Assembly: GCA_945865705.1 (NCBI GenBank)
Contig: CAMBEY010000010.1
Location: forward strand, 1-25,506
Reading direction: 5' to 3'
Length of the DNA: 25,506 nucleotides
Source of the DNA: Candidatus Sulfopaludibacter sp. SbA3
GTDB taxonomy: Bacteria > Acidobacteriota > Terriglobia > 2-12-FULL-54-10
Shown: in pieces, positions 13,205 to 22,099 of the stretch
Position numbering within the stretch: position 1 is the first letter of the stretch
Layout of the letters: each line of letters opens with the position of its first letter
The notes under the pieces: model-generated
Told to the model about the DNA's origin: nothing
The model's input: the letters and a program-made list of their open reading frames with translations, nothing else
The model's database searches: none
Position numbers and translations under genes: made by a program

Positions 13205-13942
13205 ATGAAATTCGGGGTAGTGGTATTTCCGGGCAGCAATTGCGACCACGACGCGTTTCATGCGGTCCAGGACGCTCTAGGACAACAGGCTGCATACTTG
13301 TGGCACCAATCAACTGACCTCGAGCGCTCGGACGCCATCATCCTTCCTGGCGGATTTTCCTACGGGGACTATCTGCGCACGGGCGCCATCGCTCACTTCG
13401 CGCCCATCATGGAGTCGGTGAAAAAGTTCGCCGCGCGCGGTGGGCTGGTGTTGGGCATCTGCAACGGCTTTCAGATCCTGCTGGAGTCCGGCATGTTGAA
13501 GGGCGCGATGCTGCGCAATCGCAACTTGAAGTTCATCTGCCGCCCCGTGCATCTGCGCGTCGAAAATGTCGACACGCCCTTTACCAACGCGCTGCACCCC
13601 GGCCAGGTGTTGTCCATCCCCATCAACCATGGCGAGGGCAACTACTACGTCGATAACGAAACACTCGAAACCCTGCAGCGGCGGCGGGAGATTGTTTTCC
13701 GCTATTGCGATGCCAATGGCGGCTTGTCGGATCGCACCAACCCCAACGGTTCGCTGCATCACATCGCCAGCATCTGCAACCGCGGCGGCAATGTGATGGG
13801 CATGATGCCGCATCCGGAGCGCGCCTGTGACGCGCTGCTCGGCTCCACCGACGGCCGCGCCATTTTTCAATCGGCCATCAACGCAATTTCCGGAACGTAT
13901 TCCAAGCCCAAAGTTGCAGAAGCGGTTGCACCGCAACGCTGA
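13205..13942 (+). CDS. purQ: FGAM synthase subunit I, glutaminase (PurQ)
   Basis: Class I glutamine amidotransferase that supplies ammonia to PurL for conversion of FGAR to FGAM (step 4 of IMP synthesis). 245 residues. Seen: the start MKFGVVVFPGSNCDHD, the oxyanion-strand LPGGFSYGDYLR, the nucleophile Cys86 in GICNGFQ, and the catalytic pair His203/Glu205 in MMPHPERA. A GGGGG stretch lies shortly before the ATG. It is followed after 43 nt by purL, with which it must form a complex together with the small PurS; no purS is visible in this window, so PurS is elsewhere or has not been recognised. Confidence 0.96.
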   Translation: MKFGVVVFPGSNCDHDAFHAVQDALGQQAAYLWHQSTDLERSDAIILPGGFSYGDYLRTGAIAHFAPIMESVKKFAARGGLVLGICNGFQILLESGMLKGAMLRNRNLKFICRPVHLRVENVDTPFTNALHPGQVLSIPINHGEGNYYVDNETLETLQRRREIVFRYCDANGGLSDRTNPNGSLHHIASICNRGGNVMGMMPHPERACDALLGSTDGRAIFQSAINAISGTYSKPKVAEAVAPQR

Positions 13943-13985
13943 TTTTCAAATATTTAGAATAAGTTATCAGAACGAGACGAAACCT

Positions 13986-16301
13986 TTGTCATCCATCACC
14001 CCAGAGTTAGTTGAGCAGCATCAGATCACGCCGGAGGAGTATTCCCGCGTCCTGACCCTGCTGGGCCGTGAGCCTTCGCTCACTGAGCTGGGCATCTTCA
14101 GCGTGATGTGGAGCGAGCATTGCAGCTACAAGAGCTCGCGCATGCATCTGAAGCGGCTGCCCACGCGCGGCGCGCGCGTGCTGCAAGGCCCTGGGGAGAA
14201 CGCCGGCGTAGTGGACCTGGGCCACGGCCTGGCCTGCGTCTTTAAGGTGGAGTCGCACAACCACCCCAGCTTCGTCGAGCCGTTTCAAGGCGCGGCCACC
14301 GGCGTCGGCGGCATTCTACGCGACATCTTCACCATGGGCGCACGGCCCGTAGCCATCATGGACTCGCTGCGCTTTGGCCCCATCGTCGAAGACCACACAC
14401 CATCTTTGCCAGGTGGCGTACCCGTGAAGATCACCCAGAACCGCCGCATCCTGCGCGGCGTAGTGGGCGGCGTCGGACATTATGGCAATTGCTTTGGCGT
14501 GCCCAACGTGGGCGGCGAAACGGTCTTCGAGGCCTGCTATCAGGACAACCCGCTGGTGAACGCCTTCGCGCTGGGTCTGGCCCGCAAGGACGAACTCTTC
14601 TTCGCCAAGGCGGAGGGCGTGGGCAATCCAGTGATCTACGTCGGCGCCAAGACGGGTCGCGACGGCATTCACGGTGCATCGCTGCTGGCATCGGCGCAGT
14701 TCTCCGGCGCGGACGGCCAGCAGAAGCGCCCCAACGTGCAAGTGGGCGATCCGTTCCTCGAGAAGCTACTGCTGGAAGCCTGCCTCGAAGCCATGCACTC
14801 CGGGCGCGTGCTGGGCATACAGGACATGGGCGCGGCGGGACTGACCTGCTCGACGTGCGAGATGGGCGGACGCGGCGGCGTGGGCGTCGAGATTGAAATG
14901 GACCTTGTGCCGCAGCGCGAGACCGGCATGACCGCTTACGAGATTATGCTCAGCGAATCGCAGGAACGCATGCTCCTGGTCGCCGAGCGTGGACATGAGC
15001 AGGAGGTCATCGGCATCTTCAAGAAGTGGGGTCTCGACGCGGTGGAGATCGGCACCGTGATTCCCGAACCGGTGATGCGCGTGAAAGAGGGTGGCAAGGT
15101 GGTGGCCGAAATTCCCAACACCGCGCTTACTGACGAAGCTCCCGTGTACGACCGGCCATGGGCGCCGCGGTCGCGCCTGGAGCCGCTCGATCCACCCCCG
15201 GCGGTAAAGGCGCAACTCGATCAGGCGCGCAGCGGAGAGGATCTGGCCCAGGACCTGGTGCGTCTGCTCGCCGCACCGAACATCTCCTCGAAGCGCTGGA
15301 TCACCGAGCAATACGACAGCATGGTGCGCACCAACACCATTACCGGCCCCGGCGGAGATGCTGGAGTGATCCGCATCAAGGAGACGGGCCAGGGGCTGGC
15401 CATGGCGCTTGATGGCAATGGCCGGTACTGTTATCTCGATCCCAAGCGCGGCGCGCGGCTGGCCGTGGCCGAAGCGTCGCGCAACGTCAGCGCCACCGGA
15501 GCCGAGCCCATTGGCGGAACCAACTGCCTCAACTTCGGCAATCCGGAGAAGCCCTCGATCCTGTGGCAGTTCAGCGAAGTCATTGACGGCATCACCGAGG
15601 CCTGTGAGGCGCTCTCAATTCCCATCACCGGAGGCAACGTCAGTTTCTACAACGAGACGGAGGGCCGCGCGATCTATCCCACGCCCGTGATCGGTGTGGT
15701 CGGCTTGCTCGAGAAGGCTGAGGCTCATGCCACGGCGCCGTTCCGCCCCATAGGCAACAACGCCGGACGCAGCATTATCGTGCTGGGCGGCGTGCTCACC
15801 ACGGATGAGAGTTTCGCGGTGAGCTTCGGCTCGTCGCAATATGCGCAAACGATCATTGGCGCGTTGTGGGGCTTGCCGCCGTACGTGGAGATGGCTTATG
15901 AGCAGCGTGTGCAGGCCTGCTGCCGCCATCTGATCGCGGAAGGCCTGGTCGAATCTGCGCATGATCTCAGCGATGGCGGCCTGGCCGTGGCGCTGGCTGA
16001 GTGCGCGTTGTCGAGCGGCGTCGGCGCGAGCGTCAAGTTCAATCAGGCAGATGATGCCCGCCGATTATTGTTTGGCGAGGACGCCTCGCGCATATTGCTT
16101 TCAGCGACAAAGGAGTCGCGCGCGCGGATCGACCACATCGTTTCGCAATATAATATCCGCGCCGATGAGATCGGCGTTACGGGCGGCGACGCGCTGGTCG
16201 TCTCGCAACAAGGCAATAAACTATTCAGCGTTTCTCTGGAATCTCTGCGGTCAGCCTATGAAGACATTTTCCCGGCGACGATCGAAGAGGTTCGCGTCTA
16301 G
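13986..16301 (+). CDS. purL: FGAM synthase subunit II (PurL)
   Basis: ATP-dependent phosphoribosylformylglycinamidine synthase of the small (Bacillus-like) type, working with PurQ. With the TTG at 13986 it has 771 residues, slightly above the usual 720-750. Seen: GIFSVMWSEHCSYKSS (conserved His46), VLQGPGENAGVVDLG, the active-site SHNHPS (90-95), GAATGVGGILRDIFTMGARP, the IQDMGAAGLTCSTCEMG helix and, in the second half, EPIGGTNCLNFGNPEKP and SDGGLAVALAECALSS. The frame is open upstream into purQ, but the only plausible initiator between the purQ stop and the conserved region is this TTG; its Shine-Dalgarno is weak. purF follows after 53 nt. Confidence 0.93.
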   Translation: MSSITPELVEQHQITPEEYSRVLTLLGREPSLTELGIFSVMWSEHCSYKSSRMHLKRLPTRGARVLQGPGENAGVVDLGHGLACVFKVESHNHPSFVEPFQGAATGVGGILRDIFTMGARPVAIMDSLRFGPIVEDHTPSLPGGVPVKITQNRRILRGVVGGVGHYGNCFGVPNVGGETVFEACYQDNPLVNAFALGLARKDELFFAKAEGVGNPVIYVGAKTGRDGIHGASLLASAQFSGADGQQKRPNVQVGDPFLEKLLLEACLEAMHSGRVLGIQDMGAAGLTCSTCEMGGRGGVGVEIEMDLVPQRETGMTAYEIMLSESQERMLLVAERGHEQEVIGIFKKWGLDAVEIGTVIPEPVMRVKEGGKVVAEIPNTALTDEAPVYDRPWAPRSRLEPLDPPPAVKAQLDQARSGEDLAQDLVRLLAAPNISSKRWITEQYDSMVRTNTITGPGGDAGVIRIKETGQGLAMALDGNGRYCYLDPKRGARLAVAEASRNVSATGAEPIGGTNCLNFGNPEKPSILWQFSEVIDGITEACEALSIPITGGNVSFYNETEGRAIYPTPVIGVVGLLEKAEAHATAPFRPIGNNAGRSIIVLGGVLTTDESFAVSFGSSQYAQTIIGALWGLPPYVEMAYEQRVQACCRHLIAEGLVESAHDLSDGGLAVALAECALSSGVGASVKFNQADDARRLLFGEDASRILLSATKESRARIDHIVSQYNIRADEIGVTGGDALVVSQQGNKLFSVSLESLRSAYEDIFPATIEEVRV

Positions 16302-16354
16302 ACGTTTGTTGCAACGTTTCTGGTGAGTCCCCCCGCGGGGCAGGAGAGTACGGG

Positions 16355-17824
16355 ATGTTTCAGGAACAAGTCGCAAAAAAGAATGTGATCGACGACGACA
16401 AGTTTCACGATGAGTGCGGCATCATGGCCGTCTATGGCCATCCGGAGGCCGCCAATCTTTCCTACCTCGGGCTTTATGCCCAGCAGCACCGCGGGCAGGA
16501 GAGCGCCGGAATTGTCTCGAGCAACGGTCGCCGCATCTGGCATCACAAGGGCATGGGCCAGGTCGCCGAAGTTTTCCCAGAAGATAAGATGCGCGAGTTG
16601 CGCGGCTGGCTGGCCATCGGCCACACCCGCTACTCCACCGCGGGCGACACCGTGCTGCTGAATGCTCAGCCGCTGATCGCCGGCTTCAACAAAGGCACCG
16701 TCGCGCTGGCGCATAACGGCAATCTCACCAATGCCCGGCAGCTGCGTCGTCAGCTCGAAGATAGCGGCTCGATTTTTCAGACCAACTCGGACACCGAAGT
16801 CATTCTCCACCTCATCGCCCGCTCGCTCAAGAAGGACTTCGAATCGGCGCTGGCTGAGTCGCTGGGACAGATTGAAGGCGCATTCTCGATCGTCCTGCTG
16901 CATGGCGACCGCATCTACGCCATGCGCGATCCGCGCGGCTTCCGGCCGCTGGTGATGGGCGTGATCTCGCGCAGCCAGAATCTTCCGCTGGGCCCCGAGC
17001 TGGGACGCGAGGAATGTTACGTCTTCGCCTCCGAGACCTGCGCGTTCGATCTGATCGGCGCAAAGTATATCGGCGAAGTTGCACCCGGCGAAATCGTGCG
17101 CGTGGACGCCGCCGGACCGCATCGCTTTCGTTTCGCGCCGGAGATGCCGCATTCGTTCTGCATCTTCGAGCACGTCTACTTCGCCCGTCCCGATAGCACG
17201 CTGTTTGGCCGTTCCGTGAATGGTTCGCGCGATGCGCTGGGTCGGCAACTGGCGCGCGAGGCTCCCGCCGACGCCGATATCGTCGTGCCCGTCCCGGACT
17301 CCGGCGTGGCCGCAGCCATCGGCTATGCGGCTGAATCCGGCCTGCCGTTTCAGTTCGGCCTCATCCGTAACCACTATGTCGGCCGCACCTTCATCGAGCC
17401 CGAGCAAAACATCCGCGACTTTGGCGTGCGCCTGAAACTGAATCCCGTACGCAGTCTGCTGGAGGGCAAGCGCGTGGTGCTGGTGGACGACTCCATCGTG
17501 CGTGGGACAACCAGCCGCAAAATTGTCCGCATCATGCGCGAGGGCGGCGCGCGCGAGGTGCATCTGCGCATCAGTTGCCCGCCAACCGTCGCTCCGTGCT
17601 ATTACGGCATCGACACGCCCAACCAAAAAGAGTTGATCGCGGCCAATTACGGCGTGGATGGCATCCGCGAGTACGTGGGCGCTGACAGCCTGGCCTACCT
17701 CTCGCTGGAAGGACTGCGCAACGCCGTCAACGATAAGGCCGGCGAGTTCTGCACCGCCTGCTACACCGGAAACTATCCAACCAAGCTGACACCAGCAAAC
17801 TTGGAGGCCCTGCATCGCCGCTGA
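16355..17824 (+). CDS. purF: Amidophosphoribosyltransferase (PurF)
   Basis: Catalyses the first committed step of purine synthesis: PRPP plus glutamine to phosphoribosylamine. 489 residues. The N-terminal nucleophile Cys21 lies in DECGIMAV, so about 20 residues should be cleaved as a propeptide. Glutaminase motifs follow: QQHRGQESAGI, IGHTRYST, AHNGNLTN. The PRPP loop is VVLVDDSIVRGTTS (about 373-386). Cys residues in FCIFEHVYF (about 269), SCPP (about 408) and CTAC (about 466/469) match the Fe4S4 ligand pattern of the Bacillus-type enzyme, which is oxygen-sensitive. AGGAGAG precedes the ATG. The cluster is interrupted immediately downstream by an AT-rich spacer and a fic gene before purM. 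Confidence 0.96.
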   Translation: MFQEQVAKKNVIDDDKFHDECGIMAVYGHPEAANLSYLGLYAQQHRGQESAGIVSSNGRRIWHHKGMGQVAEVFPEDKMRELRGWLAIGHTRYSTAGDTVLLNAQPLIAGFNKGTVALAHNGNLTNARQLRRQLEDSGSIFQTNSDTEVILHLIARSLKKDFESALAESLGQIEGAFSIVLLHGDRIYAMRDPRGFRPLVMGVISRSQNLPLGPELGREECYVFASETCAFDLIGAKYIGEVAPGEIVRVDAAGPHRFRFAPEMPHSFCIFEHVYFARPDSTLFGRSVNGSRDALGRQLAREAPADADIVVPVPDSGVAAAIGYAAESGLPFQFGLIRNHYVGRTFIEPEQNIRDFGVRLKLNPVRSLLEGKRVVLVDDSIVRGTTSRKIVRIMREGGAREVHLRISCPPTVAPCYYGIDTPNQKELIAANYGVDGIREYVGADSLAYLSLEGLRNAVNDKAGEFCTACYTGNYPTKLTPANLEALHRR

Positions 17825-17944
17825 GATATTTTCGAGAAAATTTGTGGAAATGTCTATAAAAATATATATTGTAACTATAAGATATATAAATAATATGTGT
17901 GGAAATTACTAGATAATTAAGTTTGAATTTTATATGATTATTTC
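17825..17944. other. Strongly AT-rich spacer before the second fic gene
   Basis: About 120 bp composed overwhelmingly of A and T inside a GC-rich cluster. It contains a direct repeat TGTGGAAAT (17843-17851 and 17898-17906, 55 bp apart), a small palindrome ATTTTC-GA-GAAAAT, and several -10-like TATA boxes. It likely carries the fic promoter and marks an insertion. Confidence 0.6.
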
Positions 17945-19159
17945 GTGCATATTTCTTACCTCGAACCTAGGGCTTGGCTACCTTACCAACCAGCGCAGCT
18001 AATGGTTGACTTGGCGGAAGCCAAAGCCGCCGTGCTGTCGTTACAGACCGTGCCGTATCAGCGTGAATGGGTTGAGGACTTGCAGGAACTCCAACTCAAA
18101 CGTGAAGTTGCTGGAACTTCGCGTATCGAGGGAGCGGAATTCACGGACCAGGAATTCGAGGCTGCACTGGCTGATACACCTGGGCAGCATTTTACCCGTT
18201 CGCAGAAACAAGCCCGCGCCGCGCAAACGGCTTATAAGTGGATTCGCGAGATTCCCGCCGATCGCCCGATTGATCGGACGCTCATTTTAGAGATTCATGC
18301 GCGCATGATCGCCGGCGCGGACGACGATCACTGCCCTCCGGGGCGGCTCCGTGGGCCAGACCAGAACGTCACATTTGGTATTCCCGTGCATCGCGGCGCG
18401 AGCGGTGGAGAAGAGTGTGCGCGGGTATTCGACAGACTCTGCCGCGCCATCCAGCAGGAATTCAGGGATCATGATCCGCTGATCCAGGCCTTGGCGGCGC
18501 ATTACCATATCGCCGCGATGCATCCGTTCCTGGATGGCAATGGCCGGACTGCCCGCGCGCTTGAAGCATTGTTGTTGCAACGAGCGGGACTTCGTTCGAT
18601 CTGCTCGATACCGATGTCGAACTACTATTACGACGAGAAGGAAAACTATCTCTCCACTCTTGCGGCCACGCGCGCCGCCGAGCATGACCTGACTGGGTTT
18701 CTGAAATTCGGCCTAAAAGGAATCGCCGAGCAGTCCCACCGCGTACTGGCGGACATTCGCGTGAACGTGCAGAAGGCCCTGTTCCGCAATGTCATGTTTG
18801 ATTTATTCGGTCGCCTGCGCACGCCCAAGCGCCGCGTGATAGTCGAACGACAGATCGAGATTCTCAAAGCTTTGCTAACATTATCGGAACCTATTTCGTA
18901 CTTCAAGCTCCAAAGCTCTCTCAATCACGCTTACCGAGCACTTAAGGCACCAGAAAAAGCGTTTTTTCGCGACATTCTTGAATTACAGCAACTTGGAGCA
19001 CTCAAAGCTACGAAGCGGGAAGTGGCTCAAGGCATTGGGGGATTTGATTTATCCCAGCTATCCATAAATCTCGACTGGCCGATGGAGATTTCGGAAACGG
19101 AGTTTTTCAAACGCATTCAGAATTTTCCAAAAGCCAAGACGCATAGTATTCTGCAATAG
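17945..19159 (+). CDS. Fic-domain protein within the pur cluster
   Basis: Second Fic-type AMP-transferase in the window, 404 residues. Seen: an N-terminal Fic_N-like segment, the inhibitory motif TSRIEG (58-63), PPGRLRGPDQNVTFG (the target-docking flap region), the complete active site HPFLDGNGRTAR (193-204) with His193, then a helical and winged-helix-like C-terminus (IEILKALLTLSEPISYFKLQSSLNHAYRALKAP, about 300-335). It is only distantly similar to the Fic protein at 3913-5151. Start GTG 17945; an internal ATG at 18002 is possible. The last third is visibly more AT-rich than the middle. It ends 19 nt before purM in the same direction, so it is probably co-transcribed with purM-purN. A role in purine metabolism is not implied by sequence, though Fic enzymes consume ATP. 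Confidence 0.87.
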   Translation: MHISYLEPRAWLPYQPAQLMVDLAEAKAAVLSLQTVPYQREWVEDLQELQLKREVAGTSRIEGAEFTDQEFEAALADTPGQHFTRSQKQARAAQTAYKWIREIPADRPIDRTLILEIHARMIAGADDDHCPPGRLRGPDQNVTFGIPVHRGASGGEECARVFDRLCRAIQQEFRDHDPLIQALAAHYHIAAMHPFLDGNGRTARALEALLLQRAGLRSICSIPMSNYYYDEKENYLSTLAATRAAEHDLTGFLKFGLKGIAEQSHRVLADIRVNVQKALFRNVMFDLFGRLRTPKRRVIVERQIEILKALLTLSEPISYFKLQSSLNHAYRALKAPEKAFFRDILELQQLGALKATKREVAQGIGGFDLSQLSINLDWPMEISETEFFKRIQNFPKAKTHSILQ

Positions 19160-19178
19160 GAAGAGCGAACGCATTCAG

Positions 19179-20216
19179 ATGAAGAAGACATCCATCACCT
19201 ACGCCGATTCGGGCGTGAATATTGAGCGCGCGGAGAAGACCAAGCGCCGCATCGGGGCTATCGCCAAACGCACCTTTACGCCACAAGTGCTGGCGGGCAT
19301 CGGCGGGTTTGGCGCGCTCTACGGGCCGAATCTAAAGGGGATGCAGTCGCCCGTGCTGGTCTCCAGCGCCGACGGCGTGGGCACCAAGCTGAAGGTGGCA
19401 TTCGCCACGGGACGCCATCGCTCCGCCGCGGCGGACCTGGTGAACCATTGCGTCAATGACATCGCCGTGCAGGGCGCGCGGCCGCTCTACTTCCTCGATT
19501 ACATCGGCAGCGGACGCATCGATCCTTCCGTGATCGAGCAGATCGTCTCAGGTCTGGCCGACGCCTGTCGCGCTCACAAGTGCGCGTTGATCGGCGGCGA
19601 GACCGCCGAGATGCCCGGCTTCTACGCCGACGGCGAGTACGATCTCGCGGGATTCATCACCGGCATCGTGGATCGCAAAAAAGTTGTCACGGGCAAGTCG
19701 ATCCGCGCGGGTGATGTGTTGCTTGGTCTGCCCAGCGTGGGGTTGCACACAAACGGCTATTCGCTTGCCCGCAAGCTGTTGCAGGAGACTGCCGGGTATC
19801 GGCTCGATGAATTCGTTCCACGGCTCGGCTGCACCGTCGCCGATGAACTCTTGAAGCCGCATCGCAGTTACGCGAAAGCGATCTTCGCGCTAAACGACGC
19901 GGGCCTTTTGAAAGGCGCGGCGCACATCACCGGCGGCGGCATTCCCGGCAACCTGCCGCGCATTTTGCCCAAGGGAATCGAAGCACGCATCACGCGCGGG
20001 AGCTGGCCGGAACTGCCGCTCTACGGCCTGCTGCGCGCCATCGGCAACGTCCCCGAAGACGACATGGCGCGCACGTTCAACATGGGGCTGGGCATGATCC
20101 TGGTCATCGCGGCGCGCGATCGGGCGAAGGCCAGCGCGGCATTAAGAAAGTCTAAACAGAAATACTTTGAGATTGGCTCTGCGGCGCGCGGACAGCGCGG
20201 CGTCTGCTATGAGTAG
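19179..20216 (+). CDS. purM: Phosphoribosylaminoimidazole synthetase (PurM)
   Basis: ATP-dependent cyclisation of FGAM to AIR, step 5 of IMP synthesis, in the cytoplasm as a dimer. 345 residues, normal for the family. Seen: TYADSGVNIERAEK at the start, LVSSADGVGTKLKVAF, DLVNHCVNDIAVQGARPLYFLDYI (the core signature), LIGGETAEMPGFY, LPSVGLHTNGYSLARKL, ITGGGIPGNLPRILP and the NMGLGM motif near the C-terminus. AGGAAGAG lies about 12 nt before the ATG. purN follows after 30 nt. Confidence 0.96.
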   Translation: MKKTSITYADSGVNIERAEKTKRRIGAIAKRTFTPQVLAGIGGFGALYGPNLKGMQSPVLVSSADGVGTKLKVAFATGRHRSAAADLVNHCVNDIAVQGARPLYFLDYIGSGRIDPSVIEQIVSGLADACRAHKCALIGGETAEMPGFYADGEYDLAGFITGIVDRKKVVTGKSIRAGDVLLGLPSVGLHTNGYSLARKLLQETAGYRLDEFVPRLGCTVADELLKPHRSYAKAIFALNDAGLLKGAAHITGGGIPGNLPRILPKGIEARITRGSWPELPLYGLLRAIGNVPEDDMARTFNMGLGMILVIAARDRAKASAALRKSKQKYFEIGSAARGQRGVCYE

Positions 20217-20246
20217 TTTGGCGATACGCGAAGGATTGCATCGAGC

Positions 20247-20855
20247 ATGAGCAGCAAACCAAAGCTGGGCATATTGCTTTCCGGGCGCGGGTCGAACTTC
20301 ATGGCCATCGCCGACAATATTGCCGCAGGCAAAATTGACGCAGAGATCGCCGTGGTGATCAGCAACCGCGCCGCCGCGCCGGGCATTGACGAAGCGCGAC
20401 GGCGCGGCTTTGACGCGCGCGTGATTCCGTCGAAGGGCCTGGAGCGCGAGCACTACGACCGCGCCGTGGTCGAGGTGTTGAAAGAGCGGCAAGTCGATCT
20501 GGTCTGTCTGACGGGCTATATGCGCCTGATCAGCCCCTACTTCGTCTCCGCGTTTCCCAATCGCGTGCTGAACATTCATCCGTCGTTGCTGCCGTCGTTT
20601 CCGGGGCTGGAGGCCCAGCATCAGGCACTCGATCATGGCGCGAAGCTCACCGGCTGCACGGTCCACTTTGTTGACGAAAATCTCGACGCCGGCCCGATCA
20701 TCCTGCAAGCCGCAGTACCCATTCTCGACGACGACACTGCCGACACTCTTTCCGCGCGCATTTTGAAAGAGGAGCACCGCATCTACTCCGAGGCGATTAA
20801 TATTATATTGTCTGACCGGTGGCGCATCGATGGGCGTCGCGTGCTATTGAGTTAA
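20247..20855 (+). CDS. purN: Glycinamide ribonucleotide formyltransferase (PurN)
   Basis: Transfers formyl from 10-formyl-THF to GAR, step 3 of purine synthesis. 202 residues. Seen: the phosphate-binding start LGILLSGRGSNFMAI, VISNRAAAPGIDEARRRGF, VCLTGYMRLISPYFV, the catalytic Asn-His pair in NIHPSLLPSFPG, the following GLEAQHQALDHGAKLTGCTVHFV, and the catalytic Asp in DENLDAGPII. It is last in the pur cluster; a palindromic element begins 11 bp after its stop and could end the transcript. Confidence 0.95.
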   Translation: MSSKPKLGILLSGRGSNFMAIADNIAAGKIDAEIAVVISNRAAAPGIDEARRRGFDARVIPSKGLEREHYDRAVVEVLKERQVDLVCLTGYMRLISPYFVSAFPNRVLNIHPSLLPSFPGLEAQHQALDHGAKLTGCTVHFVDENLDAGPIILQAAVPILDDDTADTLSARILKEEHRIYSEAINIILSDRWRIDGRRVLLS

Positions 20856-20866
20856 TGGTTTTTTGT

Positions 20867-20994
20867 TGTCATTCCGAGTGGCCTGTCCCGATTTATCGGG
20901 AAGCGAGGAATCTGCTTTTGCTGACGGGTCCGCTTGCTGACGCGCGCGGCTCTGTGACGGAAACAGCAGATTCCTCGCAGCGCTCGAAATGACA
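20867..20994. repeat. Palindromic element with nested hairpin
   Basis: 128-bp inverted repeat: TGTCATTCCGAG...GCGAGGAATCTGCTTTTGCT on the left, AGCAGATTCCTCGC...CGAAATGACA on the right. The left arm is interrupted by CCTGTCCCGATTTATCGGGA, itself a hairpin (CCCGA/TCGGG), so a second small repeat has probably entered this copy. It lies between purN and the next gene. Confidence 0.8.
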
Positions 20995-21019
20995 ATCGAT
21001 CGCTATCCTGGAGGACGCG

Positions 21020-21556
21020 ATGCAGTCCAGACATTCCATCTCCCGCCACCTGCTCTGGGCGATCCTCTTTCCCGTTTTGATTTTCCAGCAGACCGCAGCA
21101 CGCCTTCACGCCGAACTCGACGACGCGGAAGCCGAGGAGCGGGTGAGAATACTTCCCGTCTCCGCACTCGATGCCAAGCTTCCCAAGGAGCCTTTCGGCG
21201 CATGGCTCCCGCGCGTGGCCGGCCCCCAAGCCAAAATATTCTGGGAAGTGAACGATTGCGGCGAGCAGACCGGCGACCCTTCCGTGGATGAGGGGCGCGA
21301 CTTCCCCGCCTGCGTGCAGGTCTCCGCATTCCTCCCGGACGGTCGTGAATTCGGCGTGCTGGTGGCTGTGGGAACGTGGAAAAAGGGATTCGTGGGCAAG
21401 CCGACCGTGCGCCAGGTCTATTGGGCCGAAGGCCAACAGACGCACGATCTGGAGCGGTTGAGCGATATTCCCGAAGAGATCGAAACCGGTCCATCCGACC
21501 CCGCCGAGGCAGAAGAAGCCGAAACTCTCGCCTCTCCCCCGCACGATAAGCCATGA
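21020..21556 (+). CDS. Secreted hypothetical protein
   Basis: 178 residues, no family recognised. N-terminus MQSRHSISRHLLWAILFPVL with a hydrophobic core and likely cleavage near LHA, so exported. The mature part has a conserved-looking block FGAWLPRVAGPQAKIFWEVNDCGEQTG, a second Cys in FPACVQVSAFLPDGREFGVLVAVGTWKKGF (the two Cys could form a disulfide), and a strongly acidic C-terminus. CTGGAGGA stands just before the ATG. The stop overlaps the next start (ATGA), so it is translationally coupled to the GNAT gene. Confidence 0.75.
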   Translation: MQSRHSISRHLLWAILFPVLIFQQTAARLHAELDDAEAEERVRILPVSALDAKLPKEPFGAWLPRVAGPQAKIFWEVNDCGEQTGDPSVDEGRDFPACVQVSAFLPDGREFGVLVAVGTWKKGFVGKPTVRQVYWAEGQQTHDLERLSDIPEEIETGPSDPAEAEEAETLASPPHDKP

Positions 21557-22095
21557 CCAACAACATAGAATCATTTGAGACCGCTCGCCTGCGCGCGGAC
21601 CGTATCGCGGAACTCCACTATCCAACCCTGCAAAAACACTGGTCCCATGAACAAGTGATGTCCCACCTCGGCGGGCCGCGCTCGGAAGAAAAAATGCGCA
21701 GCTCGTTTCAGGCTGCGCTGGATCATTGGACGCAATTTGGGTTTGGGCGATGGGTGTGGCGGGAAACCAATAGTGGGAAGTTTGTGGGTTTAGCGGGATT
21801 TCGCTGCATCACTTTAGACGGATGGCCCGAAATCAGTCTCGGCTGTGGACTGCAACCTGAATTCTGGGGACAAGGCTATGCTACGGAGTTGACCCGTAAC
21901 TTAACTGCGCTGGCCTTCGAGCGCTTGGGTATGGAGAGCATCATTGGCCTGGCCGTGCCGGAAAACCTTGCATCACGCCGCGTGATGGAAAAGATTGGCA
22001 TGCACTACAACCGTGAGACAACGTACGACAATCTGCCTCACGTCCTCTACGAAATCACCCACGCGCAGTGGACGGAAACTCATCTCACAAACTAA
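21553..22095 (+). CDS. GNAT-family N-acetyltransferase (RimJ/RimL-like)
   Basis: 180-residue acetyl-CoA-dependent transferase. Seen: the N-terminal strand ETARLRADRIAE, RWVWRETNSGKFVGLAGFRCI, the acetyl-CoA pyrophosphate-binding turn WGQGYATE (105-112), LTALAFERLGMESIIGLAVPENLASRRVMEKIGM (the family's C-terminal strand-helix with Asn) and the final beta hairpin HVLYEITHAQW. This order is typical of the RimJ/RimL branch (GNAT type 3), whose members acetylate protein N-termini, antibiotics or small amines. The substrate is not predictable. It begins inside the stop of the preceding gene. Codon use looks slightly less GC-rich than in the pur genes. A palindromic element follows the stop. Confidence 0.87.
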   Translation: MTNNIESFETARLRADRIAELHYPTLQKHWSHEQVMSHLGGPRSEEKMRSSFQAALDHWTQFGFGRWVWRETNSGKFVGLAGFRCITLDGWPEISLGCGLQPEFWGQGYATELTRNLTALAFERLGMESIIGLAVPENLASRRVMEKIGMHYNRETTYDNLPHVLYEITHAQWTETHLTN

Positions 22096-22099
22096 CTGC

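Noticed and set aside
16298..17815. 505-codon minus-strand ORF opposite purF
   Set aside because: An antisense shadow of a high-GC gene; no domain in its translation, and purF is certain.
20852..21625. Minus-strand ORF covering a palindromic element and the secreted hypothetical gene
   Set aside because: Part of its translation is the palindromic repeat; the plus-strand gene has a signal peptide, a strong ribosome-binding site and coupling to the next gene.
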